A stretch of DNA of 64,000 nt from Pararhodobacter sp. SW119. Its GTDB lineage: Bacteria > Pseudomonadota > Alphaproteobacteria > Rhodobacterales > Rhodobacteraceae. The stretch spans positions 124,001 to 188,000 of the forward strand of contig NZ_JADDJF010000002.1 in NCBI RefSeq assembly GCF_017811755.1, read 5' to 3'. The notes under the pieces were generated by a model that did not search any database, was not told the origin of the DNA, and saw nothing but the letters and a program-made list of their open reading frames with translations. A program made the translations under genes and the position numbers. This document shows, piece by piece, positions 26,087 through 35,352 of this stretch (its first letter is position 1; the number at the start of each line of letters is the position of its first letter).

Positions 26087-27071
26087 ATTCTGGGTCGCCA
26101 GCGGCCATCACCTGACCCGGCTCGACGCGCGCGGCTGGATGCAGGTCACCGACGCGTTGCTCCTCGCCTGGTTCGCCCGCCCCGAAGTCCTGCCGCCGCC
26201 CGAGGCCTGCCCCGCCGAACGCGCGCTCCATGCCCGGCTGATCGCCACCCCGCGTGCGCCGGTCAGCCATTTGGAACTCGCCGCGCTGGCCGACCCCGAT
26301 GCGCGCGAGAACTGGACCTTCCTTCTGGACATGCGCGACCGGCTGCTGCGCGCCGGCACGATCGAGGGCGGCTATCTTTCGATCGTGCGCGAGGGGCGCC
26401 GGTTTCCCGTGGTGCTGCTCAACCAGCTGGTGCAACTGATCCTGCGCAACGCGCTGGAGGGGTGCGAGGATGCGCAGGTGCTGCGCGCCGCCGAGTTGAT
26501 GTTCCGCCCGCAGCACGGCCATGTGAAGGACGACCGCCTGCTTCTGGCCGACGAGGAACTGGTGCAGCTCTTCGAGGCCGAGATGCACGCCTCGCCCCTG
26601 ACCGCGATGTTCTCGGGTGGGGTCGACGGGCTGGACGTTCTGGGCGGCGGCAACGAATGGACCTACTGGTCGCGGTCCGATGCGCACACGACCCTGCTGA
26701 ACTTCGGCGGCGACCCGGCGGCGCGCGCCGGGCTTGCGCGCGCGATCGAGGCGTTTCTGGCCCATTTGCTGGGGCTTCAGGTCACCGTCACGCCGCAGTT
26801 GCGCGCTGACGACATCGACCTGCACTGGTTTGTCGGGCTCGACCCGGCGGGAACCGCGATCGGCAACGCGCTCTGGCGTGGCGAGACGCCGCGCGATACG
26901 CTGGTCGGCCTCTACCGGCTGGATTTCGCCGATCCCGCGCCGGTGCGGGCCGACATCGCCGGCCATCCGGTCTGGTTGATCCTGGGTCTGGCGCCGGACG
27001 GCGGCGTGCGGATGAAGCCGCAGAACCTGGTCGTCGGCCTGCCGCTGAAGACGGGCGATCCGGTGCACTGA
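26079..27071 (+). CDS. Conserved protein of the formate dehydrogenase locus (DUF6352-like)
   Basis: 330-aa soluble protein without recognised motifs. The opening (PEFWVASGHHLTRLDARGWMQVTDALL) and the central PVVLLNQLVQLILRNALEG region suggest a mostly helical fold. I associate it with DUF6352, another family confined to this locus type. ATG overlaps the end of the preceding gene by 8 bp. Likely an assembly factor for the exported formate dehydrogenase, but this is inferred from position only. Confidence 0.65.
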   Translation: MPEFWVASGHHLTRLDARGWMQVTDALLLAWFARPEVLPPPEACPAERALHARLIATPRAPVSHLELAALADPDARENWTFLLDMRDRLLRAGTIEGGYLSIVREGRRFPVVLLNQLVQLILRNALEGCEDAQVLRAAELMFRPQHGHVKDDRLLLADEELVQLFEAEMHASPLTAMFSGGVDGLDVLGGGNEWTYWSRSDAHTTLLNFGGDPAARAGLARAIEAFLAHLLGLQVTVTPQLRADDIDLHWFVGLDPAGTAIGNALWRGETPRDTLVGLYRLDFADPAPVRADIAGHPVWLILGLAPDGGVRMKPQNLVVGLPLKTGDPVH

Positions 27072-27096
27072 CGCCGGTGAATTAAGGAAGGACACG

Positions 27097-27624
27097 ATGC
27101 CGCAGGAACGCATGCGCATGGGCGTACTGGCAATCCGCCGCCCCCCGGTCACGCGCTGGGGTTCGGGCGAATTGCGCCCTTCGGCCGTTCTGCCGCAGGA
27201 GCCCGCCACAGCCCCGCACAAGCTGATCGCCCGGGAACCGGCGGGCGAGACCTGGTATCTGGGCGCGGCCGATGTGACGCTCTGGTCCGGCGACACCGGG
27301 CATCATCACGACAATCTGACCTCGGCGCACCCCTCGATCTGGGTGGCGATCCGTGGCCGGACGCCCGAGCAGGCCGAAATCGTCTGCGTCACCGCCGACC
27401 CCTACGAGGGCGAGGGCTATGCCAGCGATCCCGACCTGATCGTCGAGGCGGTGCCGATGCCGGCGGGCGTGCGCGCCACCGTCGCCGCCTTCATCGCCGC
27501 GCACCATGTCGAGATACCGTTCAAGAAACGCAAGCGCAGCAAGGCGGACCCGGCGGCGATGGACCCCCGCGCGCCGCGCATCCTGCCGCCCGAGGAAAAG
27601 TGGGGCGCGGGGAGGAAGCCATGA
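27097..27624 (+). CDS. DUF3305 protein of the formate dehydrogenase locus
   Basis: 175-aa cytosolic protein. The segments MGVLAIRRPPVTRWG...ELRPSAVLP and SIWVAIRGRTPEQAEIVCVTADPYEGEGY match my recollection of DUF3305, which is nearly always paired with DUF3306 next to formate dehydrogenase genes in proteobacteria. The C-terminus is basic (FKKRKRSKADP). It overlaps the DUF3306 gene by 4 bp. Function unproven. Confidence 0.78.
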   Translation: MPQERMRMGVLAIRRPPVTRWGSGELRPSAVLPQEPATAPHKLIAREPAGETWYLGAADVTLWSGDTGHHHDNLTSAHPSIWVAIRGRTPEQAEIVCVTADPYEGEGYASDPDLIVEAVPMPAGVRATVAAFIAAHHVEIPFKKRKRSKADPAAMDPRAPRILPPEEKWGAGRKP

Positions 27625-28292
27625 GCGAGAAGCCGTTTCTGGAACGCTGGGCCGCGCGCAAGTCAGACGCGCGCGACGCAGCAGCCGCCGCCGACGACGC
27701 CGAAGCCGCGGGATCGCCCGGCCCCCAGTCGCGGGAACCGGCGCAGGACCCCGCCGCGCCGACTGCGCCCGCACCGGCGCAGCCGATCAGCGAGGACGAA
27801 CTCGCCGCCCTGCCCCCTGTCGACACGCTGACCGTCGGAAGCGACATCAAGGCCTTCCTGCGCCCCGGCGTGCCCGCACCGCTGAAAAACGCGGCCCTGC
27901 GCCGGATGTGGATGCTGACCCCGGCGATTCGCGACCACAGCGACATCGCGGTCGATTACGCTTGGGACTGGAACACGCCGGGCGGCGTGCCGGGCGATGG
28001 CGGCACGCTCGACCCCGAGCGGGTGGCGCAATGGGTGCGCGACATCGTCAACCGCAGGGAACCCGACGACCCGCCCCCGGCCGAGGACGCCGAGACCGAA
28101 GCGCAAGGCGACCCCGGGCAGGACGCGTCCCCGACGCAACTTCAGGACGACTTGCCCGGCGAAGCCGCCCCCACGGCCCGTTCGTCCCGGACCGGCACCG
28201 AATCCGCGGGAGCGGCAGACGCCCGTTCCGAGGGCAGCGCAGAACCGCACGCGGTCGCACCGCCCCGCCACGGCGGCGCGCGCCCGGCCTGA
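27621..28292 (+). CDS. DUF3306 protein of the formate dehydrogenase locus
   Basis: 223 aa. The N-terminus FLERWAARK and the central block LPPVDTLTVGSDIKAFLRPGVPAPLKNAALRRMWML are hallmarks of DUF3306. The flanks (residues about 15-60 and 150-223) are low-complexity Ala/Pro/acidic and probably disordered. A GGAGGAAGCC ribosome site directly precedes the ATG. Coupled to the DUF3305 gene. Partner function in formate dehydrogenase biogenesis is inferred. Confidence 0.78.
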   Translation: MSEKPFLERWAARKSDARDAAAAADDAEAAGSPGPQSREPAQDPAAPTAPAPAQPISEDELAALPPVDTLTVGSDIKAFLRPGVPAPLKNAALRRMWMLTPAIRDHSDIAVDYAWDWNTPGGVPGDGGTLDPERVAQWVRDIVNRREPDDPPPAEDAETEAQGDPGQDASPTQLQDDLPGEAAPTARSSRTGTESAGAADARSEGSAEPHAVAPPRHGGARPA

Positions 28293-28336
28293 CGGTTCCG
28301 TGAAGCGCTATGGTATGGCTCGGTATGCAAAGGCGT

Positions 28337-28366
28337 TTGACGCCGTCATCGGTTATGCGCTAGGTT
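28337..28366 (+). promoter_or_regulatory. Possible internal promoter before the TorD-type gene
   Basis: TTGACG at 28337-28342 and TAGGTT at 28361-28366 are 18 nt apart in the only sizeable gap of this operon section (28293-28423). This could allow the chaperone and structural genes to be expressed apart from the upstream accessory genes. Weak sequence match. Confidence 0.3.
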
Positions 28367-28423
28367 TTCAATCAGAACGATAAGAGATGCTCGAAACGGG
28401 CATCCGGATATGGGAGCCAAAGC

Positions 28424-29029
28424 ATGTCAGCCAGCCAGCCCGGAACCGGGCGAGCGCGCGACCACATGGATCAACTGCGGGGCGAGCAGTATCGCTTCCT
28501 CTCGCGCATCCTTGCGGCGCCGCCGGAGGCGGCAATGCTTGACCGGATCGCCGGCCTGCAAGGCGACGACTCGCCCCTGGGCCAGGCCTATGCCGCGCTG
28601 GCCCGCACCGCCGCCGCTGCCGACCTCAAGGCGGTCGAGCGCGAGTATTTCGAGCTTTTCATCGGTGTCGGGCGTGGCGAGTTGCTGCCCTACGCCAGTT
28701 TCTACCTGACCGGCTTCCTGAACGAACGTCCGCTGGCGGACCTGCGCGGCGATCTGCTGCGCCTGGGCATCGCGCGCGCCAGGGACCGGCACGAGCCGGA
28801 GGATCACATCGCGCTGATCCTCGAAGTCATGGCGGGCATGGCCGTGGGCGAGATCGAAATCTCGCCCGAGGACGAAGCCGCCTTCTTCCGCCGTCATCTG
28901 GCGCCCTGGGCGGCGCAGTTCTTCGATGACCTGGCCATCGCGCCCAGTGCAGACTTCTACCGCCCGGTGGCTGAAATCGGACGGCTTCTGGTGGATATCG
29001 AGGCCCGCGCCTTCGCGCTGGCCGCCTGA
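28424..29029 (+). CDS. TorD/DmsD-family chaperone for the exported formate dehydrogenase
   Basis: 201-aa all-helical redox-enzyme maturation protein. The TorD signature is visible in EYFELFIGVGRGELLPYASFYLTGFLNERPLADLR, followed by HEPEDHIALILEVM. Such proteins bind Tat signal peptides and help insert the molybdenum cofactor before export. It lies immediately upstream of the formate-TAT peptide and the Tat-exported alpha subunit, its likely client. A 131-bp gap separates it from DUF3306 and may hold a second promoter. Confidence 0.88.
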   Translation: MSASQPGTGRARDHMDQLRGEQYRFLSRILAAPPEAAMLDRIAGLQGDDSPLGQAYAALARTAAAADLKAVEREYFELFIGVGRGELLPYASFYLTGFLNERPLADLRGDLLRLGIARARDRHEPEDHIALILEVMAGMAVGEIEISPEDEAAFFRRHLAPWAAQFFDDLAIAPSADFYRPVAEIGRLLVDIEARAFALAA

Positions 29030-29081
29030 GACTTGAGCAAGACGCGTTCGGGCCGCGGCCCGACGAAACGGGAGGATCGAC

Positions 29082-29306
29082 ATGGCGAGTGACCGCAAAC
29101 CAAGGGATCAGGGAAACCCGATCAACCGTCGCACATTCTTCGGCGCGACGCTGGGTGCAGCCAGCGCCGTCGCCCTGACCGCCGGCGGCGCCCGCCCGGT
29201 CGAGGCCCAGCAGACCGGCAGCGAGCGCACCCGCGCCCGCTACCAGGTCACCGAACATGTCGAAAACTTCTACCGCACGAACCGCTACTACCGCCGGGAG
29301 GAATGA
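29082..29306 (+). CDS. Formate dehydrogenase region Tat-signal peptide protein
   Basis: 74 aa. NRRTFFGATLGAASAVALTAGG is a twin-arginine signal at residues about 15-36, leaving a mature part of only about 30 residues rich in Tyr/Arg (VTEHVENFYRTNRYYRREE). It matches the small formate_TAT family found directly before formate dehydrogenase alpha genes. Its Shine-Dalgarno-like GGGAGGA near the 3' end also serves the next ORF, which begins 3 nt after its stop. Possibly a small structural or maturation subunit. Confidence 0.85.
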   Translation: MASDRKPRDQGNPINRRTFFGATLGAASAVALTAGGARPVEAQQTGSERTRARYQVTEHVENFYRTNRYYRREE

Positions 29307-29309
29307 GTA

Positions 29310-32276
29310 ATGCTCGTCAAGCGCAGAACCCGTGAAGCCGCACAGGGCGGCCGCCTGGCCCAGGTCGCGGCCGGACTGTCCGCGAAACCGCTCGACCGTC
29401 GCAGCTTCCTGCGCGCCTCGGGCCTGACCGTCGGCGGCCTCGCCGCGCTCGGCAGCATCGGCGGCGGGCTGACCCGCCGGGCCGAGGCCGGGCCGACGGA
29501 CCACAGCCAGGATATCGAGATCCGCAAGAACATCTGCACCCACTGCTCGGTCGGCTGCACCGTCACCGCCGAGGTGCAGAACGGCGTCTGGGTGGGCCAG
29601 GAGCCCAGCTGGTACAGCCCGATCAACCGCGGCACGCATTGCGCCAAGGGCGCCTCGGTGCGCGAGATCGTGCACGGCGACCGCCGCCTGAAATACCCGA
29701 TGAAGAAGGTCGGCGGGGAATGGCAGCGGATCAGCTGGGAACAGGCGATCGAGGAGGTCGGCGACAAGCTGCTGGAGATCCGCGAGCGCTCGGGCGCCGA
29801 CAGCGTCTACTGGCTCGGCTCGGCCAAGTTCTCGAACGAGGGCGCGTATCTGATGCGCAAGATGGCCGCCTTCTGGGGGACCAACAACGTCGACCACCAG
29901 GCCCGCATCTGCCACTCGACCACGGTCGCGGGCGTGGCCAACACCTGGGGCTACGGCGCGCAGACCAACAGCTACAACGACATCCGCAACTCCAAGACCA
30001 TGATCTTCATGGGCTCGAACGCGGCCGAGGCGCATCCCGTCTCGCTCCAGCACATCCTCGAGGGCAAGGAGGTCAACCGCGCCAACGTCATCGTCTTCGA
30101 CCCGCGCTTCACGCGTACGGCGGCGCATGCGACCGAATACGTCCGCTTCCGCCCCGGCACCGATATCGCGGTGATCAACGGCTTGCTCTGGCATATCTTC
30201 GAAAACGGCTGGGAGGACACCGAATACCTGTCCCAGCGCGTCTGGGGCATGGACCAGATCCGCGAGGCGGTGAAGGCTTACCCGCCCGAGGTGGTGGAAA
30301 ACATCAGCTGGATCCCCGGCGACACGCTCCGCCGCGTGGCCGAGATCTTCGCCACCCAGAAGCCCTCGACCTTCATCTGGTGCATGGGCGGCACGCAGCA
30401 CACCGTCGGCACCGCGAACGTGCGCGCCTACAACAACCTGCTGCTGGCCACCGGCAATGTCGGCAAGGAAGGCACCGGCGCCAACATCTTCCGCGGCCAC
30501 TGCAACGTGCAGGGGGCGACGGACCTGGGCCTCGATGTCGGCAACCTGCCGCTCTACTACGGGCTCAGCGAAGGCGCCTGGCGCCACTGGTCCCGCGTGT
30601 GGGATGTGCCCTACGACTACTTCGTCAGCCGCTTCGACGAGGTTCCGGGCAAGGGCGGCCGCGACCCGCGCACGGCGGAACAGAACATGGAAGTGCCGGG
30701 CATCACCTCGACCCGCTGGTTCGACGCCGTGATGATCGACGCCGAGGAGGTCGACCAGCGCGACAACATCAAGGCGATGTTCGTGATGGGCCACGGCGGC
30801 AACACCGTGCCGCGGATGCAGGACGCGCAGCGCGGCATGAATGCGCTGGACCTGCTGGTCGTCGCCGACCCGCACCCGACCACCTTCGCCGCGCTGCACT
30901 CGCGCACCGACAACACCTACCTTCTACCGATCTGCACGCAGTTCGAGGTGGACGGCTCGCGCACCGCATCGAACCGGTCGCTGCAATGGGGCCAGAAGAT
31001 CGTCGAGCCGATCTTCGAATCCGACAACGACTTCGCGGTGATGTACCGCCTGTCGGTGAAGCTCGGCTTCGGCGAGGAAATGTTCAAGAACTTCGAGATG
31101 ATCGAGGGCAAGTTCGGCGTCTATCCCTCGGCCGAGTCGATCCTGCGCGAGATCAATCGCGGCGGCTGGTCCACCGGCTATACCGGCCAGTCGCCCGAGC
31201 GGCTGAAGGCCCACATGGCCAACCAGCAGCACTTCGATCTGGTCACGCTGCGCGCCGGCCCCGACGCCCCCGAGGAGGTGCGCGACGACTATTACGGCCT
31301 GCCCTGGCCCTGCTGGGGCACGCCCGAGTTCCGCCACCCCGGCTCGCATATCCTCTACAACACCGGGCTGGAGCCGATCCGCGGCGGCGGCGCCTTCCGC
31401 CCCCGCTTCGGGCTGGAACGCGACGGGCAGACCCTGCTGGCCGAAGGCAGCTGGCCGGTCGGGTCCGAGATCGAGGACGGCTATCCCGAATTCACCATGG
31501 CGCTGCTCCGGCAACTGGGCTGGGATGCCGATCTCACCGCCGATGAACTCGCCTGGATCGAGCGGATCGGCGACGGCGACGAGGACCGGATCAACGCAGT
31601 CAGCTGGTCGACCGACCTCTCGGGCGGCATCCAGCGCGTCGCGCTGGAACACGGCTGCGTGCCCTACGGCAACGGCAAGGCCCGGGCAGTCGCCTGGAAC
31701 CTGCCCGACCCGATCCCGGTCCACCGCGAGCCGATCTACTCGCCGCGCCCCGATCTGGTCAACGACTACCCGACGCTGGAGGATCGGCGACAGCAGCGCA
31801 TGCCGAACATCGGCCGTTCGGTCCAGATGGCCGGGGTCGAGAACCGCGTGCACGAGAACTTCCCGATCATCCTCACATCCGGACGCCTGGTCGAGTTCGA
31901 GGGCGGCGGCGAGGAAACGCGCTCGAATCCCTGGCTGGCCGAGTTGCAGCAGGACATGTTCGTCGAGATCAACACGCGGGACGCCGATGCCCGCGGGATC
32001 GTCGATGGCGGCTGGGTCTGGGTGACCGGGGCCGAAGGCGGCTCGCGCGCCCGCGTCAAGGCGCTGGTGACCGAACGCGTCAGCCCGGGCCTCGCCTTCA
32101 TGCCCTTCCACTTCGCCGGCTGGTTCCAGGGCGAGGATCAGCGGGGCAACTACCCCGAAGGCGCCGACCCGATCGTTCTGGGCGAATCCGTCAATGTGAT
32201 CACCACCTACGGCTATGACCCGGTGACCGGCATGCACGAAGGCAAGACAACCCTTTGCCAGATCGAAGCCGCGTAA
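29310..32276 (+). CDS. fdhA: Formate dehydrogenase alpha subunit, Tat-exported, molybdopterin/tungstopterin
   Basis: 988-aa periplasmic catalytic subunit oxidising formate to CO2. A Tat signal has Arg30-Arg31 in LDRRSFLRAS. The 4Fe-4S ligands are Cys76, Cys79, Cys83 and Cys111. The metal ligand is Cys201 in ARICHST, followed by the essential His202, so this is a cysteine- not selenocysteine-type enzyme. The C-terminal molydop-binding domain (PIILTSGRLVEFEGGG) is present. Start is 3 nt after the formate-TAT gene's stop. With the beta and gamma subunits it should deliver electrons to the quinone pool. Confidence 0.95.
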   Translation: MLVKRRTREAAQGGRLAQVAAGLSAKPLDRRSFLRASGLTVGGLAALGSIGGGLTRRAEAGPTDHSQDIEIRKNICTHCSVGCTVTAEVQNGVWVGQEPSWYSPINRGTHCAKGASVREIVHGDRRLKYPMKKVGGEWQRISWEQAIEEVGDKLLEIRERSGADSVYWLGSAKFSNEGAYLMRKMAAFWGTNNVDHQARICHSTTVAGVANTWGYGAQTNSYNDIRNSKTMIFMGSNAAEAHPVSLQHILEGKEVNRANVIVFDPRFTRTAAHATEYVRFRPGTDIAVINGLLWHIFENGWEDTEYLSQRVWGMDQIREAVKAYPPEVVENISWIPGDTLRRVAEIFATQKPSTFIWCMGGTQHTVGTANVRAYNNLLLATGNVGKEGTGANIFRGHCNVQGATDLGLDVGNLPLYYGLSEGAWRHWSRVWDVPYDYFVSRFDEVPGKGGRDPRTAEQNMEVPGITSTRWFDAVMIDAEEVDQRDNIKAMFVMGHGGNTVPRMQDAQRGMNALDLLVVADPHPTTFAALHSRTDNTYLLPICTQFEVDGSRTASNRSLQWGQKIVEPIFESDNDFAVMYRLSVKLGFGEEMFKNFEMIEGKFGVYPSAESILREINRGGWSTGYTGQSPERLKAHMANQQHFDLVTLRAGPDAPEEVRDDYYGLPWPCWGTPEFRHPGSHILYNTGLEPIRGGGAFRPRFGLERDGQTLLAEGSWPVGSEIEDGYPEFTMALLRQLGWDADLTADELAWIERIGDGDEDRINAVSWSTDLSGGIQRVALEHGCVPYGNGKARAVAWNLPDPIPVHREPIYSPRPDLVNDYPTLEDRRQQRMPNIGRSVQMAGVENRVHENFPIILTSGRLVEFEGGGEETRSNPWLAELQQDMFVEINTRDADARGIVDGGWVWVTGAEGGSRARVKALVTERVSPGLAFMPFHFAGWFQGEDQRGNYPEGADPIVLGESVNVITTYGYDPVTGMHEGKTTLCQIEAA

Positions 32277-32292
32277 AGGGCAGGAGCAAGAC

Positions 32293-32889
32293 ATGGCACG
32301 AATGAAGTTTCTCTGCGACGCGGACCGCTGCATCGAATGCAACGCCTGCGTCACCGCCTGCAAGAACGAGCACGAGGTGCCCTGGGGCATCAACCGCCGC
32401 CGGGTCGTCACCATCAACGACGGCCTGCCCGGCGAACGCTCGGTCTCGATGGCCTGCATGCACTGCACCGACGCGCCCTGCGCGGCGGTCTGCCCGGTGG
32501 CGTGCTTCTACACCACCGACGATGCGGTGGTGCTGCACAACAAGGACACCTGCATCGGCTGCGGCTACTGCTCCTACGCCTGCCCCTTCGGCGCGCCGCA
32601 GTATCCGCAGATGGCCAACTTCGGCACCCGCGGCAAGATGGACAAATGCACCTATTGCTCGGGCGGGCCCGAAGCCGACCTCAGCACCGCCGAGTACCAG
32701 AAGTACGGCGCCAATCGTCTGGCCGAGGGGAAACTCCCGCTCTGCGCCGAGATGTGCTCGACCAAGGCGCTGCTCGCTGGCGACGGCGACATCATCGCCG
32801 AGATCTACCGCGAGCGCGTCGTGACGCGTGGCTATGGCTCGGGCGCCTGGGGCTGGCGCACGGCCTATGGCGACACGGTCAACGTCTGA
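32293..32889 (+). CDS. fdhB: Formate dehydrogenase beta subunit (four 4Fe-4S clusters)
   Basis: 198-aa electron-transfer subunit. Four Cys groups are visible: CIECNACVTACKNEH, CMHCTDAPCAAVCP, CIGCGYCSYACPFG and CTYCSGG with CAEMCSTKAL, enough for four 4Fe-4S clusters. It has no signal of its own and no C-terminal membrane anchor, unlike the longer FdnH/FdoH; it is presumably co-exported with the Tat-bearing alpha subunit. Sits 16 bp after fdhA and 24 bp before the gamma subunit gene. Confidence 0.94.
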   Translation: MARMKFLCDADRCIECNACVTACKNEHEVPWGINRRRVVTINDGLPGERSVSMACMHCTDAPCAAVCPVACFYTTDDAVVLHNKDTCIGCGYCSYACPFGAPQYPQMANFGTRGKMDKCTYCSGGPEADLSTAEYQKYGANRLAEGKLPLCAEMCSTKALLAGDGDIIAEIYRERVVTRGYGSGAWGWRTAYGDTVNV

Positions 32890-32913
32890 GCGCGACAGAG
32901 GGAGGACAGGCAG

Positions 32914-33912
32914 ATGAGACAACCGATAACCCGCCTCGCGCTCGGCGCGGCAGGCCTTTTCGCCACGGCGTTCGCGGCGCTGGCGCAAGTCAACCCCACC
33001 GCCAACTCGGTGCAGGAGGGCGCGCTGATGGAGGCGCTGCAATCCGGCCAGTCGGTCACCGGCCGGATCAGCATCCCCGATTCCGGCGCCTCGGTGCTGA
33101 TCGACCCGTCGGGGCGCACATGGGCTTCGCTGCACACCGGGACGCTGCAATGGATCACCATCATTGCCGTCCTCGGCATGCTGGCCCTTCTGGTCGCCTT
33201 CTACCTCTACCGCGGCCGCGTCCGGGTCGAGGCCGGCTTCTCGGGCCGCAAGATCCTGCGCTTCAACATCATCGATCGCTTCGCTCACTGGCTTCTGGCG
33301 ACGACCTTCATCATCCTCGCGCTGACCGGCCTCAACCTGATCCTCGGCCGCGCCCTCCTCTTGCCCCTGATCGGCGAGGGGGCCTTCGGCACGCTCTCGG
33401 CCTGGGGCAAGATCGCGCACAACTACCTTGCCTGGCCGTTCATGGCCGCGCTGATCATGGTCTTCGTGCTGTGGGTCGCGCACAACATCCCCAACCGGCT
33501 TGACCTTGAGTGGATCAAGCAGGCCGGCGGCCTGCTGCAGAAGAACGTCCACCCGCCCGCCAGGAAGTTCAACGCCGGGCAGAAGATCATCTTCTGGTCG
33601 GTCATCATCGGCGGCGCGCTGCTCTCCTGGACCGGCATCATGCTGCTCTTCCCCGGCGAGGCTGGCCCGGGCACCGGCTGGCAGTTCTACCAGGTCATCC
33701 ACGCCGTCGTCTCCGCAGTGATGGTCGCCATCATCCTCGCGCATATCTACATCGGCTCGCTCGGCATGGAGGGGGCGTTCGACGCGATGGGCAACGGCGA
33801 GGTCGACGAGAACTGGGCACGCGAGCATCACTCCCTCTGGGTCGAGGAGAAGCTGGGCCGCGACGCCGCCAAGTCCCCGCCGCCCCGCGCCCGCGCCACC
33901 CCGGCCGAGTGA
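32914..33912 (+). CDS. fdhC: Formate dehydrogenase gamma subunit (membrane cytochrome b)
   Basis: 332-aa membrane anchor. An N-terminal signal peptide (cleavage near AALAQ) is followed by a short periplasmic stretch and about five hydrophobic helices, near residues 70-92, 130-150, 170-192, 225-247 and 258-280. Conserved His residues (DRFAHWLLATTF, QVIHAVV, AHIYIG) suit two b-haems. It accepts electrons from the beta subunit and reduces quinone. The hydrophilic C-terminus ends in low-complexity Pro/Ala. Confidence 0.92.
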   Translation: MRQPITRLALGAAGLFATAFAALAQVNPTANSVQEGALMEALQSGQSVTGRISIPDSGASVLIDPSGRTWASLHTGTLQWITIIAVLGMLALLVAFYLYRGRVRVEAGFSGRKILRFNIIDRFAHWLLATTFIILALTGLNLILGRALLLPLIGEGAFGTLSAWGKIAHNYLAWPFMAALIMVFVLWVAHNIPNRLDLEWIKQAGGLLQKNVHPPARKFNAGQKIIFWSVIIGGALLSWTGIMLLFPGEAGPGTGWQFYQVIHAVVSAVMVAIILAHIYIGSLGMEGAFDAMGNGEVDENWAREHHSLWVEEKLGRDAAKSPPPRARATPAE

Positions 33913-34052
33913 GCCTGGCCGGGCCGCGCGGCCGGTCCCCTTCGGGCCGTTCCCCGCCGCCGCGGCCCCCGCATCAGGCCGCCCGTCACCCCGGTGCCGG
34001 GCGGCCTTTCTTCACCCCCGGGGCCTTCCGCCCCGCTGCCCTGATCCGAGCC

Positions 34053-35195
34053 ATGAGCACGCCAGACAACAGCCCCGATGACACCGCCCTCGCCCAACGG
34101 GCGCGGCAGGTGCTGGCCGCCCTGCCGCTGCCGGATGGCGGCACGCTGGGCGCCTCCGGGCGGCTTTCCGGCATTTCGGTCCAGGCCGGCCGCGTCAGCG
34201 CCGCCATCCGCATCCGCCCCGAGGAGGCCGCGGGCTTCGCCCCGCTGCGCGACCGCGCCGATGCCGACCTGCGCGCCGTGCCCGGCGTCGCCCAGGCGAT
34301 GGTCGTGCTGACCGCGGACACCCCCGCGCCCCAGCAACAACCACCGAAACTGTCGCAAGCCACCCGCCCCCGGCCCAAGGTCCTGCCCGGCGTCGCCCGG
34401 GTCATCGCCGTCGCCTCGGGCAAGGGCGGCGTCGGCAAGTCCACCACCGCCGTCAACCTCGCCCTCGGCCTGCGCGCGCTGGGGCTGACAGTCGGCCTTC
34501 TGGACGCCGACATCTACGGCCCCTCGCTGCCCACGCTTCTGGGCCTGCGCGGAAAGCCCCGCATGGGCGCCGACCGCCGGCTCCTGCCGATGGACGCCTA
34601 CGGCCTCAAGGCGATGTCGATGGGCCTTCTGGTGGACGAGGAAACCGCGATGGTCTGGCGCGGCCCGATGGTCATGTCCGCCATCACCCAGATGCTGGCC
34701 GAGGTCGACTGGGGCACGCTCGACATCCTGCTCGTCGACATGCCGCCTGGCACCGGCGACGCGCAACTGGCCATCGCCCAGGGCACCGACCTTGCCGGCG
34801 CGGTCATCGTCTCGACCCCGCAGGACCTGTCGCTGATCGACGCGCGCCGCGGCATCACCATGTTCCGCAAGGTCGACGTGCCGATCCTGGGCCTGGTCGA
34901 GAACATGTCGCACTTCCTCTGCCCGACCTGCGGCGCCGAACACGCCATCTTCGGCCAGGGCGGCGCACGGGACGAGGCCGCACGCCTCGGCGTGCCCTTC
35001 CTAGGCGCCGTGCCGCTGACGATGGACCTGCGCGCCGCCTCGGACGCCGGCCAGCCGGTCACCGCCCGCAACCCCGACGGCCCGCTCGGCCGCATCTACC
35101 TCGACCTCGCGCGCGCGCTGCGCGCGGAACTCGCGCGCCAGCCGGCGCCCTCCCCTGTTTCCCCTGTCCCCCGCCACGGAGGTTCCACACCATGA
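34053..35195 (+). CDS. mrp: Mrp/NBP35-family Fe-S carrier ATPase
   Basis: 380-aa cytosolic P-loop ATPase. A MIP18-like N-terminal domain (residues about 10-90) precedes the deviant Walker A SGKGGVGKST ending at residue 131. The cluster-binding CxxC is Cys290-P-T-Cys293 in FLCPTCGAEH. The family carries and transfers iron-sulfur clusters. The start at 34053 matches family N-termini. Being the next gene after fdhC, 140 bp away, and overlapping the following small gene by 4 bp, it may serve the many clusters of the formate dehydrogenases, although it could be the cell's general Mrp. Confidence 0.88.
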   Translation: MSTPDNSPDDTALAQRARQVLAALPLPDGGTLGASGRLSGISVQAGRVSAAIRIRPEEAAGFAPLRDRADADLRAVPGVAQAMVVLTADTPAPQQQPPKLSQATRPRPKVLPGVARVIAVASGKGGVGKSTTAVNLALGLRALGLTVGLLDADIYGPSLPTLLGLRGKPRMGADRRLLPMDAYGLKAMSMGLLVDEETAMVWRGPMVMSAITQMLAEVDWGTLDILLVDMPPGTGDAQLAIAQGTDLAGAVIVSTPQDLSLIDARRGITMFRKVDVPILGLVENMSHFLCPTCGAEHAIFGQGGARDEAARLGVPFLGAVPLTMDLRAASDAGQPVTARNPDGPLGRIYLDLARALRAELARQPAPSPVSPVPRHGGSTP

Positions 35196-35347
35196 AAGCC
35201 TTTCTCGCCGCCGTCGTCATCGCCGTCGTGTTCGCCTATGGCGCGGCGCTGCTGCTCCACGACACCTGGCAGACGCCCTCGCATTCCGCCTTCACGACCG
35301 AAGGCGCGCGCGTCTCCGACCCGGGCCAGAACCTGATCGGCAACTGA
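35192..35347 (+). CDS. Small membrane or exported protein, 51 aa
   Basis: 51-aa peptide starting at the ATG of an ATGA overlap with the Mrp gene and following a GGAGG ribosome site. Residues about 4-22 (FLAAVVIAVVFAYGAALLL) are a single hydrophobic helix, either an uncleaved anchor or a signal sequence; the remaining 29 residues (HDTWQTPSHSAFTT...) would face the periplasm. It lies 5 bp before the WD40-cytochrome gene. No family recognised; it may anchor or assist that cytochrome. Confidence 0.65.
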   Translation: MKAFLAAVVIAVVFAYGAALLLHDTWQTPSHSAFTTEGARVSDPGQNLIGN

Positions 35348-35352
35348 ACGCC

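Noticed and set aside
23595-27296. Very long open frame (over 1200 codons) on the minus strand
   Set aside because: It runs antisense to several real genes with strong family matches and has the Arg/Gly/Ala-rich composition of a GC-rich shadow frame.
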